From the NCBI GenBank assembly GCA_023457435.1, contig JAEWLS010000022.1, positions 1-60,409 on the forward strand: a stretch of 60,409 nucleotides of DNA, written 5' to 3'. The DNA comes from Pseudomonadota bacterium. Its GTDB lineage: Bacteria > Pseudomonadota > Alphaproteobacteria > Rhizobiales > Rhizobiaceae. Of the stretch, positions 52,898 through 60,409 are shown one piece after another. The notes under the pieces are model-generated. The model was not told where the DNA came from. It saw only the letters and a program-made list of their open reading frames with translations, and made no database searches. Both the position numbers and the translations under genes were made by a program. Every line of letters starts with the position of its first letter. The first letter of the stretch is position 1.

Positions 52898-54364
52898 GTG
52901 AACGCTGTGACGAAGACGGCCATTGCGGCGCCAGAGGGTTACGTCGCCCCTGCCCTGCTGATCGATGGCGAGTGGATCGAGGCATCGGCGCGCGAGACGC
53001 AGCCGATCATCAATCCCGCCACGGGCAAGGCGATCGGCCTCGTGCCGCACGCCACTGCCGCCGACCTCGACCGCGCGCTCGCTGCGTCGCAACGCGCCTT
53101 CAACGGATGGCGCCACGTCAGTCCGCGCGAACGCGGAAAGATTCTGAAGAAGGCCGCGGATCTGCTGCGCGCCCGACAGGACGAGACCGCACGCCTGGCG
53201 ACGCTTGAAATGGGCAAGACGCTCGCCGAGGCCAAGCTCGAGAACCATTTCGCCGCCGAAGAGATGGAGTGGTTTGCCGAAGAGGCGCGCCGCAGCTACG
53301 GCCGGGTCATTCCGGGCCGGCTCCATCACACCCGCTTCAGCGTCGTCAAAGAACCGGTCGGCCCGGCGGCGGGCTTTTCGGCGTGGAACTTCCCGATCGG
53401 CAATGCGGCGCGCAAGTTGGGGTCGGCGCTCGCCGCCGGCTGCACCATGGTCTACAAGCCGGGCGAGGAATCGCCCGCGGCGGCGCTGGCGGTGGCCCGG
53501 TGCCTCGTCGATGCTGGCGTGCCGGCTGGCGTCATCGCCGTGGTGTTCGGCGTGCCGGACACGATCTCGCGGCATCTCCTCGCCTCGCCGATCATCCGCA
53601 AGATCTCCTTCACCGGCTCGGTGCCGGTCGGAAAGCACCTGATCAAGCTCGCCGCAGACGGGCTCAAGCGCACGACGATGGAACTCGGCGGCCACGCCCC
53701 CGTGCTCGTCTTCGACGATGTCGACATGGAAGCGACGCTCGATCTCGCGGTGCTGCGCAAGTATCGCAATTCCGGCCAGGTCTGCGTCTCGCCGACACGC
53801 TTCTACGTGCAGGAGAAGTCGTACCGGAGCTTCGTCGAGGGCTTTGCCGCGCGCGCCGCCAGGATCAAGGTCGGCGATGGGCTCGACCCGACGTCGCAGA
53901 TGGGGCCGATGGTGCATACGCGCCGCCGCGACGCCATCGAGGCGCTGGTGCAGGACGCCACGGCGAAGGGCGCGAAGCTGCTTGCCGGCGGCCGGCGCGT
54001 CGGCAACGAGGGGGCGTTCTACGAGCCGACGGTGCTCGCCGACGTGCCGATCGATGCCCGCATCATGAGCGAGGAGCCATTCGGCCCGGTCGCGGTGCTC
54101 AACCCGTTCACCGACATCGAGGACGGCATCGCCAAGGCCAATTCCCTGCCTTTCGGCCTCGCTGCCTATGCGTTCACCCAGTCGGCAGCGAACATCCATC
54201 GCCTGGGGGACGAGCTCGAGGCCGGCATGGTCGGCATCAACTCGTTCAACATCTCGACCCCGGAGACGCCGTTCGGCGGCGTCAAGGACAGCGGCCACGG
54301 CTCCGAGGTCGGCATCGAGGGCATCGACGCCTTCCTCGTGACCAAGACGCTCAGCATCACCTAG
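52898..54364 (+). CDS. NAD(P)-dependent aldehyde dehydrogenase (succinate-semialdehyde/benzaldehyde dehydrogenase type)
   Basis: A 488-residue ALDH with catalytic Cys296 (NSGQVCVSP) and general base Glu262 (MELGGHAP), the NAD-site segments SAWNFPIGNAARKLG and FTGSVPVGK, and C-terminal GVKDSGHGSEVG. Overall it is closest by eye to GabD-like semialdehyde dehydrogenases, but in this operon it would oxidise the aldehyde made by the ThDP enzyme. GTG start with GAGGAGG upstream. First gene of the cluster. Confidence 0.9.
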   Translation: MNAVTKTAIAAPEGYVAPALLIDGEWIEASARETQPIINPATGKAIGLVPHATAADLDRALAASQRAFNGWRHVSPRERGKILKKAADLLRARQDETARLATLEMGKTLAEAKLENHFAAEEMEWFAEEARRSYGRVIPGRLHHTRFSVVKEPVGPAAGFSAWNFPIGNAARKLGSALAAGCTMVYKPGEESPAAALAVARCLVDAGVPAGVIAVVFGVPDTISRHLLASPIIRKISFTGSVPVGKHLIKLAADGLKRTTMELGGHAPVLVFDDVDMEATLDLAVLRKYRNSGQVCVSPTRFYVQEKSYRSFVEGFAARAARIKVGDGLDPTSQMGPMVHTRRRDAIEALVQDATAKGAKLLAGGRRVGNEGAFYEPTVLADVPIDARIMSEEPFGPVAVLNPFTDIEDGIAKANSLPFGLAAYAFTQSAANIHRLGDELEAGMVGINSFNISTPETPFGGVKDSGHGSEVGIEGIDAFLVTKTLSIT

Positions 54365-54372
54365 GAACCGCG

Positions 54373-56070
54373 ATGAAACACACGCGCCCCGAAGGCTCCT
54401 TCGCCGCGGAAGCCGTGCTCGGCCGCATGAAGGCAGCCGGCATCGACGTGCTGCTCGCCAATGGCGGCACCGACTTCCCGTCGATCATCGAGGCCTATGC
54501 GCGCTCGGCCGAGAGCGGGATCGCCATGCCGGAGCCGCTCGTGATCCCGCACGAGGGCGTCGCGGTCGGCATGGCGCACGGCTACTACCTGGTCACCGGC
54601 AGGCCGGCGGCGGTCATGGTTCACGTCAATGTCGGCCTCGCCAACTCCGTCATGGGGCTGATCAACGCAGCGTCGGAGAACGTGCCGATCCTGATGACTT
54701 CGGGGCGCACGCCGCTGACCGAGTCGGGGCGCTTCGGCAGCCGCTCGAGCCCGATCCATTGGGGCCAGGAGATGCGCGACCAGGCGGGGATGATCCGCGA
54801 GGTCGTGAAGTGGGACTACGAGCTGCGCTTTTCCGACCAGGCCGGGCCGGCGATCGACCGTGCCGTGTCGATCGCCATGAGCGAGCCCCGCGGGCCGGTC
54901 TACATCAGCCTGCCGCGCGAGGCGCTGGCGGAAGCCGCCACCGCCCCCGCCGCCGCGCCGACGATCGTGCCGACCAGCTATGGCCCGCCCGCGGCCGAGG
55001 CGGTGGCAAGCGCCGCCGACATCCTCGCCAAGGCGAAGAACCCGGTCTTCATTGCCCAGAGCCCTGAGATCGGCGGCAGCTTCGAGCCGCTGGCCGGCTT
55101 CGCCGAACGCTTCGCCATTCCCGTCGTCGAGTTCTGGGCGCTGCGCCAGTCGCTGTCGACCGCCCATCCGATGTTCGCCGGCCGCGATCCCGCACCGTTC
55201 ATGCGCGATGCCGACGTCATCATCGTCGCCAACGCCGCCGTGCCGTGGATCGCCGACCACATCCAGCCGCCGGACGGCTGCACCGTCATCGCGATCGGGC
55301 CCGACCCTCTGCATCGGGCCATGCCGATGCGAAGCTTCCGGATCGATATCTCGCTTGCGGGCGGGTTGAACGCCGGCATCGCGGCGCTCGATGCCGCTCT
55401 GCGCGAGCGTGTCCTCGGCGACGAAACGTTCGCGGCACGCCGCGACAACATCGCGAAATTCCGCGCCGACATGGGCGCGGCGCTGGAAAAGCGCCTTGCC
55501 GCTGGCAGCGGGTCGCCGATGTCGCCGGCCTGGGTCAGCAAGTGCCTGTCGGACGCCGCCGACGAGAACACCATCTTCTTCAACGAGCTTGGCATCGAGC
55601 CGGCGGCGATGCGCTTCGAGCATCCGGGCAGCCTGTTCGCGACCCCGCTGTCTGGAGGTCTCGGGTGGGGCATGACGGCGGCGCTCGGCGCTCAGCTCGG
55701 CGCGCGCGACAAGCAGGTCGTGGCCTGCATCGGCGACGGCTCGTACATGTTCGCCAATCCGGTCGCGTGCCACCAGACGGCGGCGTCGCTGAAGCTGCCG
55801 CTGCTGACGGTCGTGTTCAACAACGGCATCTGGAACGCGGTGCGGCGCTCGACGCTCTACATGTATCCGGACGGCAAGGCGGCGGCGGCGAACGTGATGC
55901 CGATCACCGCGCTCGACCCCGCGCCCGACTACGCCGCTGTGGCGCGCGCCCATGGCGCCCACGCCGAGCGCGTCGATGACGGCGCCGATCTGCCGGACGC
56001 GATCGCGCGGGCGCTCACCGCGACGCGTTCCGGGCAGCAGGCGCTGCTCGAGGTGATGGTTAGCTACTGA
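54373..56070 (+). CDS. Thiamine diphosphate-dependent enzyme, probable 2-oxoacid decarboxylase
   Basis: A 565-residue ThDP enzyme. N-terminal Pyr domain with the cofactor-activating Glu61 (IPHEGVAVGMAHGYY), a central domain, and the PP domain motif GDGSYMFANP (Gly454 on) ending LTVVFNN. His84 in MVHVNVGLANSVMG aligns by eye with the catalytic His70 of benzoylformate decarboxylase, where acetolactate synthases have Gly/Pro. It is therefore more likely a decarboxylase of a 2-oxo acid than an AHAS. AGGAA precedes the ATG; the next gene overlaps its stop by one base. Confidence 0.85.
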   Translation: MKHTRPEGSFAAEAVLGRMKAAGIDVLLANGGTDFPSIIEAYARSAESGIAMPEPLVIPHEGVAVGMAHGYYLVTGRPAAVMVHVNVGLANSVMGLINAASENVPILMTSGRTPLTESGRFGSRSSPIHWGQEMRDQAGMIREVVKWDYELRFSDQAGPAIDRAVSIAMSEPRGPVYISLPREALAEAATAPAAAPTIVPTSYGPPAAEAVASAADILAKAKNPVFIAQSPEIGGSFEPLAGFAERFAIPVVEFWALRQSLSTAHPMFAGRDPAPFMRDADVIIVANAAVPWIADHIQPPDGCTVIAIGPDPLHRAMPMRSFRIDISLAGGLNAGIAALDAALRERVLGDETFAARRDNIAKFRADMGAALEKRLAAGSGSPMSPAWVSKCLSDAADENTIFFNELGIEPAAMRFEHPGSLFATPLSGGLGWGMTAALGAQLGARDKQVVACIGDGSYMFANPVACHQTAASLKLPLLTVVFNNGIWNAVRRSTLYMYPDGKAAAANVMPITALDPAPDYAAVARAHGAHAERVDDGADLPDAIARALTATRSGQQALLEVMVSY

Positions 56071-57284
56071 TGTCGGAGCCGGTTTCCGTGCCCGCCGACG
56101 AGACGCGGCTCGTCGAGCGGCTGTCGAAGCTGCGCCGCCGCTTTCCGACCGTCGAGGATCTCGAAAAGCGTGCCAGTGCGCGCATGCCGCGCTTTGCCTT
56201 CGACTTTTTGCAAGGTGGCGCAGGCGACGGCAGCGGAATGACGCGCAACCGGACGGCGCTCAAAGGCATCGAGGTCGTGCCGCGCTACGGCATCGACGTG
56301 AAGGCGGTGGATCCCAGCGTCGAGCTGTTCTGCCACCGCTACGCCGCGCCCATCGGCATCGCGCCGATCGGCTTCGACGGGTTGATGTGGCCGGGCGCCA
56401 GCGAGCTGTTCGCGCGCGCGGCGCAGCGCATGAACATCCCCTACATGACCGGCACGTTGGCAACCTCGACGATCGAGGACGTCGCCCGCTGGGCGCCGGA
56501 CGTCACATGGTTCCAGCTCTACCCGCTCGAAGGCGACGAGCACCGGCTGACCTTCGACCTCATCGCGCGGGCGCAGCGCGCCGGCGTGAAGGCGATAGCG
56601 GCGACGCTCGACATTCCGGTACGCTCGAAGCGTCCGCGCGACATGCGCAACGGGTTCGTCATGCCGTTCAGGATGTCGGCGCGCCATATCGTCGATGCGG
56701 CGTTGGCGCCGGAGTGGCTGCTGAAGCTCGCCAGCCGAGGAATGCCGCAGTTCGCGAACATGGCCGCCTACGCGGAAGGCCGCGACGCCGCTGCCTTCGT
56801 CGGCGCGAAGGTGGGCGGCGGCTTCACCTGGGAGGTTCTGGCGCGCATGCGCGACACCTGGCGCGGCCCCCTGATGGTCAAGGGCGTCCTGCATCCGGCG
56901 GATGCGGAGAAGGCGCGGGCGATCGGCCTCGACGGCGTCATCGTCTCGAACCACGGCGGCCGTCAGTTCGACGCGGCGCCTGCTTCGGCCGACATGGTGC
57001 CGGCTATCGCTGCCGCAGTCGGCCGCGACATGACGGTGATACTGGACAGCGGCATCACCGCCGGCGTCGACATGATGCGGGCGCTGGCGGTCGGTGCCGA
57101 CTTCACCTTCGCCGCGCGGGCTTTCATGCTGGCGCTCGGCGCGCTCGGCGACCACGGCGCCCGCCACATGGCGGCAACCTTCATCGAGGAGTTCACGACG
57201 GCGCTTGGCCAGTCGGGCATCCTCTCAGCGGCGGATGTCCGAAGTGCGTCGGTGCGCCATCCGACCGCCTGGACGCCAGCATGA
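56070..57284 (+). CDS. FMN-dependent alpha-hydroxy acid dehydrogenase (L-lactate/S-mandelate dehydrogenase family)
   Basis: A 404-residue TIM-barrel flavoenzyme. The active-site base His295 and Arg298 are in VSNHGGRQFDAAPAS, the family signature; the FMN-phosphate region VILDSGITAGVDMMRALAVGA follows. Such enzymes oxidise L-2-hydroxy acids to 2-oxo acids. Residues that choose between lactate, glycolate and mandelate cannot be read safely. It is coupled to the ThDP gene (TGATG) and to the FAD gene (ATGA). Confidence 0.92.
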   Translation: MSEPVSVPADETRLVERLSKLRRRFPTVEDLEKRASARMPRFAFDFLQGGAGDGSGMTRNRTALKGIEVVPRYGIDVKAVDPSVELFCHRYAAPIGIAPIGFDGLMWPGASELFARAAQRMNIPYMTGTLATSTIEDVARWAPDVTWFQLYPLEGDEHRLTFDLIARAQRAGVKAIAATLDIPVRSKRPRDMRNGFVMPFRMSARHIVDAALAPEWLLKLASRGMPQFANMAAYAEGRDAAAFVGAKVGGGFTWEVLARMRDTWRGPLMVKGVLHPADAEKARAIGLDGVIVSNHGGRQFDAAPASADMVPAIAAAVGRDMTVILDSGITAGVDMMRALAVGADFTFAARAFMLALGALGDHGARHMAATFIEEFTTALGQSGILSAADVRSASVRHPTAWTPA

Positions 57285-58657
57285 ACATCTCCGCGGCGAT
57301 CGAGGCGCTGCGTCCGCATTTCGGCGAGCGCCTTTCGGTCGCGAACGCGGTACGCGATCACCACGGCCATGACATGTCGCGCCAGCCTTCGCGGCTGCCC
57401 GATGCCGTCGTCTTCGCCGAGAGCGAGGCCGAGGTGCAGCGCGTCGTCGCCACCTGCTTCGAGCACGGCGTGCCGGTGACGCCGTTCGCCGCAGGCTCGT
57501 CGATGGAAGGGCATACGATACCGCTGAAGGGCGGCATCTCCCTTGACCTGACGCGCATGAACCGCATCGTCGCCATCAACGGCGAAGACTTCGACGCGGT
57601 GGTCGAGGCAGGCGTCACGCGCAAGCAGTTCAACGCCCACCTTCGCGACATGGGCCTGTTCTTCCCGATCGATCCCGGCGCCGACGCAACGCTCGGCGGC
57701 ATGGCGTCGACACGCGCCAGCGGGACCACCGCGGTCCGCTACGGCACCATGCGCGAGAACGTGCTGGCCCTGCGTGTCGTCACCCCGACGGGCAAGACCA
57801 TCTCGACCGGCCGCCGCGTCAAGAAGGCGTCCAACGGCTACGACCTCACCAAGCTGTTCGTCGGCGCGGAAGGCACGCTCGGCGTCATCACGGAGGTGAC
57901 CGTGCGGCTTCAGCCGGTGCCCGAGATGATCGCGTCGGCAGTGTGCAGCTTCGCCAGCATTCGCGGCGCGGTGGAAGCGGTCGTCACCACGATGCAGAGC
58001 GGCATCCCCGTCGCGCGGATCGAGTTCCTCGACGAGGTCGCCGTCGACGCCGCGAACGCGCACGCCAATCTCGGGCTCAATCGCGCGCCGACACTGTTCC
58101 TCGAATTCCACGGAAGCCCGCGCTGGGTGGAAGAGCAATCCGAAACCGTCGCTGCGATCACCGCCGAGTTCGGGGGCTCGGATTTCGCGTGGTCCACTCT
58201 GCCGGAGGAGCGCGAGCGGCTGTGGAAGGCTCGCCACGAGACCATCTACGCCAACCAGTCGCTGCGGCCTGGCTGCAAAACCTTCACGACGGACGTCTGT
58301 GTCCCGATTTCCCGCCTCGCGGATGCCGTCGTGGCCGCGCGGGCCGACATCGACGCATCGTTCCTCACGGCCAAGATCATCGGTCATGTCGGCGACGGCA
58401 ACTTCCACGTCGGCTACCTGATCAAGCCGGAGATCGCCGAGGAGCTCGCCGAGGCCGAGCGGCTCGCCGACCGCCTCTACGCGCGCGCCATCGAGATGGG
58501 CGGCACGTTCAGCGGCGAGCACGGCATCGGCATCTCGAAGCTGCCATTCCTGCGCCAGGAACACGGTGACGACGTCGTCGACATGATGAAGGCGCTCAAG
58601 TCGGCGCTCGACCCGGCCGGCATCATGAATCCCGGAAAGCTCGGTCAGGCGGGCTGA
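57281..58657 (+). CDS. FAD-binding D-2-hydroxyacid dehydrogenase (GlcD/D-lactate dehydrogenase family)
   Basis: A 458-residue PCMH-type flavoprotein: FAD-binding PFAAGSSMEGH, PGADATLGGMASTRASGT and GAEGTLGVITEVTVRLQP, then the C-terminal cap with GHVGDGNFHVGYL and FSGEHGIGISK. The family oxidises D-2-hydroxy acids (D-lactate, D-2-hydroxyglutarate, glycolate). Beside the FMN enzyme it would give the cluster activity on the opposite enantiomer. No GlcE/F partners are present. Confidence 0.92.
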   Translation: MNISAAIEALRPHFGERLSVANAVRDHHGHDMSRQPSRLPDAVVFAESEAEVQRVVATCFEHGVPVTPFAAGSSMEGHTIPLKGGISLDLTRMNRIVAINGEDFDAVVEAGVTRKQFNAHLRDMGLFFPIDPGADATLGGMASTRASGTTAVRYGTMRENVLALRVVTPTGKTISTGRRVKKASNGYDLTKLFVGAEGTLGVITEVTVRLQPVPEMIASAVCSFASIRGAVEAVVTTMQSGIPVARIEFLDEVAVDAANAHANLGLNRAPTLFLEFHGSPRWVEEQSETVAAITAEFGGSDFAWSTLPEERERLWKARHETIYANQSLRPGCKTFTTDVCVPISRLADAVVAARADIDASFLTAKIIGHVGDGNFHVGYLIKPEIAEELAEAERLADRLYARAIEMGGTFSGEHGIGISKLPFLRQEHGDDVVDMMKALKSALDPAGIMNPGKLGQAG

Positions 58658-58671
58658 CTTCACCGCACGAG

Positions 58672-58712
58672 TTGACCGCGCCGGTCGCCGGTGCTTTATC
58701 AGGACACCTTAC
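58672..58712 (+). promoter_or_regulatory. Internal promoter and second operator-like site before the amidohydrolase
   Basis: TTGACC (58672-58677), 17 bases, then TTTATC (58695-58700). Overlapping the -10 is ATCAGG-ACA-CCTTAC (58698-58712), which matches the operator at 52844 in 10 of 12 arm positions with the same 3-base centre. Both sites are preceded by TT and share TTATCAGG. This suggests the last gene has its own promoter under the same regulator. Confidence 0.5.
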
Positions 58713-58728
58713 ATATAGGAGGAAGCCC

Positions 58729-59748
58729 GTGAAGAAGATCGATATCTTCAACCACATCTGGCCGAAGCCGTTCTTCGACCGGCTGGTGAAGGAACTCGGC
58801 ACGCTCAGCCAGATGACCAAGCGGTCTGGCGACGTCCCCATGATGACCGACCTCGACCGCCGCTTCGAGGTCATGGACATGTTCGGACCGGACTACCAGC
58901 AGATCCTTTCGCTGGCCTCCCCGCCGCTCGAGAAGTTTGCCGGCCCGCAGGGCGCGCTCGAACTGTCGAGGATCGGCTCCGACTCGATGGCCGAACTCGT
59001 CGAGATGCACCCCGACCGCTTTCCCGGCTTCGTTGCCACCGCGCCGATGAACAACCCGGATGCGCTGGTCGAGGAAAGCCGCCGCGCCATCGAGGATCTC
59101 GGCGCCGTCGGCGTGCAGATCTTCACCAACATCAACGGCAAGCCGGTGGACCTGCCGGAGTTCGAGCCGTTCTTCGAGTACATGGCGAAGTCGGGCAAGC
59201 CGATCTTCCTGCATCCGGCGCGCACGCAGGAGTTCTCCGACTACGAGAGCGAGAAGCGCTCCGAGTACGAGATCTGGTGGACGCTCGGCTGGCCTTACGA
59301 GACGTCGGCGACGATGGCGCGCATGGTCTTCTCGCGCATGTTCGACAAGTTCCCCGGTCTCAAGGTGCTGACCCACCATGCCGGCGGAATGATCCCGTTC
59401 TTCGAGGGCCGCGTCGGCCCCGGCTGGGACCAGATGGGCAAGCGCACCTCCGATCGCGACCTGACGCCGGTGCGCAAGGCGCTGAAGAAGCCGCATCTCC
59501 AGTATTTCAAGGAGTTCTACGCCGATACCGCGTCGTTCGGTTCGCAAAAGGCCATCGAGCACGCGATCGAATTCTTCGGCGAGGACCGCGTCGTGTTCGC
59601 ATCGGACGCGCCGTTCGATCCGGAAGGCGGCCCGATGTACATCCGCGAGACGCTGAAGATCCTCGACAACATGGACATCAGCGACGAGCTGCGCCGCAAG
59701 CTCTACCAGGACAATGCGGTCAAGCTGCTTGGTTTGAAGACCAGGTAG
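58729..59748 (+). CDS. Amidohydrolase family 2 protein (ACMSD-like)
   Basis: A 339-residue TIM-barrel metalloenzyme relative starting at a GTG with a strong TAGGAGGAAG. The N-terminal metal motif, DxHxH in ACMSD, reads D5-I-F7-N-H9, so the first histidine is Phe. Later ligand segments are LHPAR, THHAGGMIPFFEGRVG and the aspartate in FASDAPFDPEGGPMY. The family includes decarboxylases of aromatic acids and hydrolases. Its role with the hydroxy-acid enzymes is unknown. Confidence 0.85.
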   Translation: MKKIDIFNHIWPKPFFDRLVKELGTLSQMTKRSGDVPMMTDLDRRFEVMDMFGPDYQQILSLASPPLEKFAGPQGALELSRIGSDSMAELVEMHPDRFPGFVATAPMNNPDALVEESRRAIEDLGAVGVQIFTNINGKPVDLPEFEPFFEYMAKSGKPIFLHPARTQEFSDYESEKRSEYEIWWTLGWPYETSATMARMVFSRMFDKFPGLKVLTHHAGGMIPFFEGRVGPGWDQMGKRTSDRDLTPVRKALKKPHLQYFKEFYADTASFGSQKAIEHAIEFFGEDRVVFASDAPFDPEGGPMYIRETLKILDNMDISDELRRKLYQDNAVKLLGLKTR

Positions 59749-59755
59749 TTCCCGC

Positions 59756-60226
59756 TCAGCCTGCGGGGTCCTCGCGACTCCGCAGGCTCTGCGCCAGCTT
59801 GCGGGTCAGCTCGGCGAGCTTGACGTAGTCTTCATGCGCCATGCCCGCGAACACATTCGCCTCGACGCTGTCGGCAAGCGCGTCGCAGCGGGAAAGCAGG
59901 GCTGCACCCTCGGCGGTCACGCTCATGCGCAGGATGCGGCGGTTCGCAGGATCGGCGTTGCGTACGATGAAGCCGCGCCGTTCCAGCCCGCCGATAAGTT
60001 CGTTCATCGTTTGCGGGGTCACGTAGAAGCGCCGCGACAGCTCCGCCGACGACAGGCCCTGGTGTCGGCTGATCACGCTCAGCACGGTGTACTGTATGCC
60101 GGTCATGTCGAGGGAGCCAAGGGCGGCCTCGAGACGGCTGCGCACGGCATGGTTTGCCTGGTTCAGGTAGAACATGGCGCGCGGGTGCAGGATGTTGCGC
60201 TCGCTGCCGGGCGATGAGGCGTTCAT
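59756..60226 (-). CDS. MarR-family transcriptional regulator
   Basis: 156 residues from the ATG at 60226. Winged helix: ALGSLDMTGIQYTVLSVISRH, LSSAELSRRFYVTPQTMNELIGGLERRGFIVR, and the wing DPANRRILRMSVT. MarR proteins usually repress nearby catabolic operons and release on binding an aromatic or acidic ligand. It ends seven bases from the convergent amidohydrolase and is the likely owner of the ATCAGG-N3-CCTGAT sites. No such site was seen in its own upstream 180 bases, which contain no gene. Confidence 0.9.
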   Translation of the reverse strand: MNASSPGSERNILHPRAMFYLNQANHAVRSRLEAALGSLDMTGIQYTVLSVISRHQGLSSAELSRRFYVTPQTMNELIGGLERRGFIVRNADPANRRILRMSVTAEGAALLSRCDALADSVEANVFAGMAHEDYVKLAELTRKLAQSLRSREDPAG

Positions 60227-60409
60227 GGACAATGGATGCTTCCCGGGTCGCTGCTGCGGCGTAACCGAGATATCGCACGGCGGCAAGCGACGGTGCCGGC
60301 CGTTCCGTTCCGCTGTGGGAACACGCGGCGCATGCTTCGAGACGCCCGGCTGGGCGTCGACGGCCCCCGCCCCACAGGACCCGCCCCCCCCCGGTTCAAA
60401 GCTAATTCG

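Noticed and set aside
52445..54298. 617-codon minus-strand frame opposite the aldehyde dehydrogenase and RTX remnant
   Set aside because: Shadow frame; the plus strand has catalytic residues in order and a clear promoter and ribosome site.
56963..58663. 566-codon minus-strand frame opposite the FMN and FAD dehydrogenases
   Set aside because: Shadow frame with repetitive Arg/Asp/His composition.
52898..59748. Calling the cluster the mandelate (mdl) operon outright
   Set aside because: Substrate-determining residues cannot be read from sequence, the aldehyde dehydrogenase looks GabD-like, and the amidohydrolase has no place in that pathway.

Overview
The window is GC-rich chromosomal DNA from an alphaproteobacterium, most likely a member of the Rhizobiales (Mesorhizobium/Phyllobacteriaceae-like; an inference from gene content and protein style, not from a search). 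Pointers are the nudC, small SRP RNA, dnaX, ybaB, recR run, the def-fmt-truA and dapD/dapE neighbourhood, the yihA-yidC-rnpA-rpmH block, the soluble FdsGBACD-type formate dehydrogenase and a CCA-encoding tRNA-Arg(ACG). Coding is dense on both strands, and many genes overlap by 1 or 4 bases.

Layout. 1-8.8 kb: a partial HAD phosphatase and pgi, a MocR regulator, a CoxG-like protein, a PaaG-like isomerase, the Mrp/ApbC Fe-S carrier, a DUF2270 membrane protein, a VOC protein and a LysR regulator. 8.9-15.0 kb: an NAD-dependent molybdenum formate dehydrogenase operon fdsG-fdsB-fdsA-fdhD-fdsD. 15-18.7 kb: small membrane proteins, a frameshifted cytosine-deaminase-like amidohydrolase, a split YeeE/YedE sulfur transporter pair and an EamA transporter. 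18.9-25.4 kb: argB, nudC, SRP RNA, dnaX-ybaB-recR and a lytic transglycosylase. 25.4-39 kb: housekeeping genes (rmuC, def, fmt, truA, dapE, dapD) mixed with a CAP lipoprotein, two HAD proteins, tandem DUF805 proteins, a LOG protein and a nucleotidase-DUF817-secreted protein operon. 39-44 kb: a diguanylate cyclase, an amidase, and an ECF sigma factor with its RskA-like anti-sigma followed by a secreted fasciclin protein. 44-47 kb: yihA-yidC-rnpA-rpmH. 47.3-50.3 kb: a flavoprotein that has lost its redox cysteines, then an orphan histidine kinase.

50.4-60.2 kb is the most accessory-looking part: tRNA-Arg, a CadC-like TPR regulator, the fossil ends of an RTX-type secreted protein, and a catabolic cluster (NAD aldehyde dehydrogenase, ThDP 2-oxoacid decarboxylase-like enzyme, FMN L-2-hydroxyacid dehydrogenase, FAD D-2-hydroxyacid dehydrogenase, ACMSD-like amidohydrolase, MarR regulator). 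The enzyme set is what would be needed to oxidise both enantiomers of a 2-hydroxy acid to a 2-oxo acid, decarboxylate it to an aldehyde and oxidise that to an acid, in the manner of the mandelate pathway. Two matching ATCAGG-N3-CCT sites lie at promoter-like sequences of this cluster, one inside a 17-bp -35/-10 spacer, and are good candidates for the local MarR operators. I consider this cluster and its inferred regulation the best candidate for an undescribed system here. No CRISPR array, insertion sequence or prophage gene was seen.
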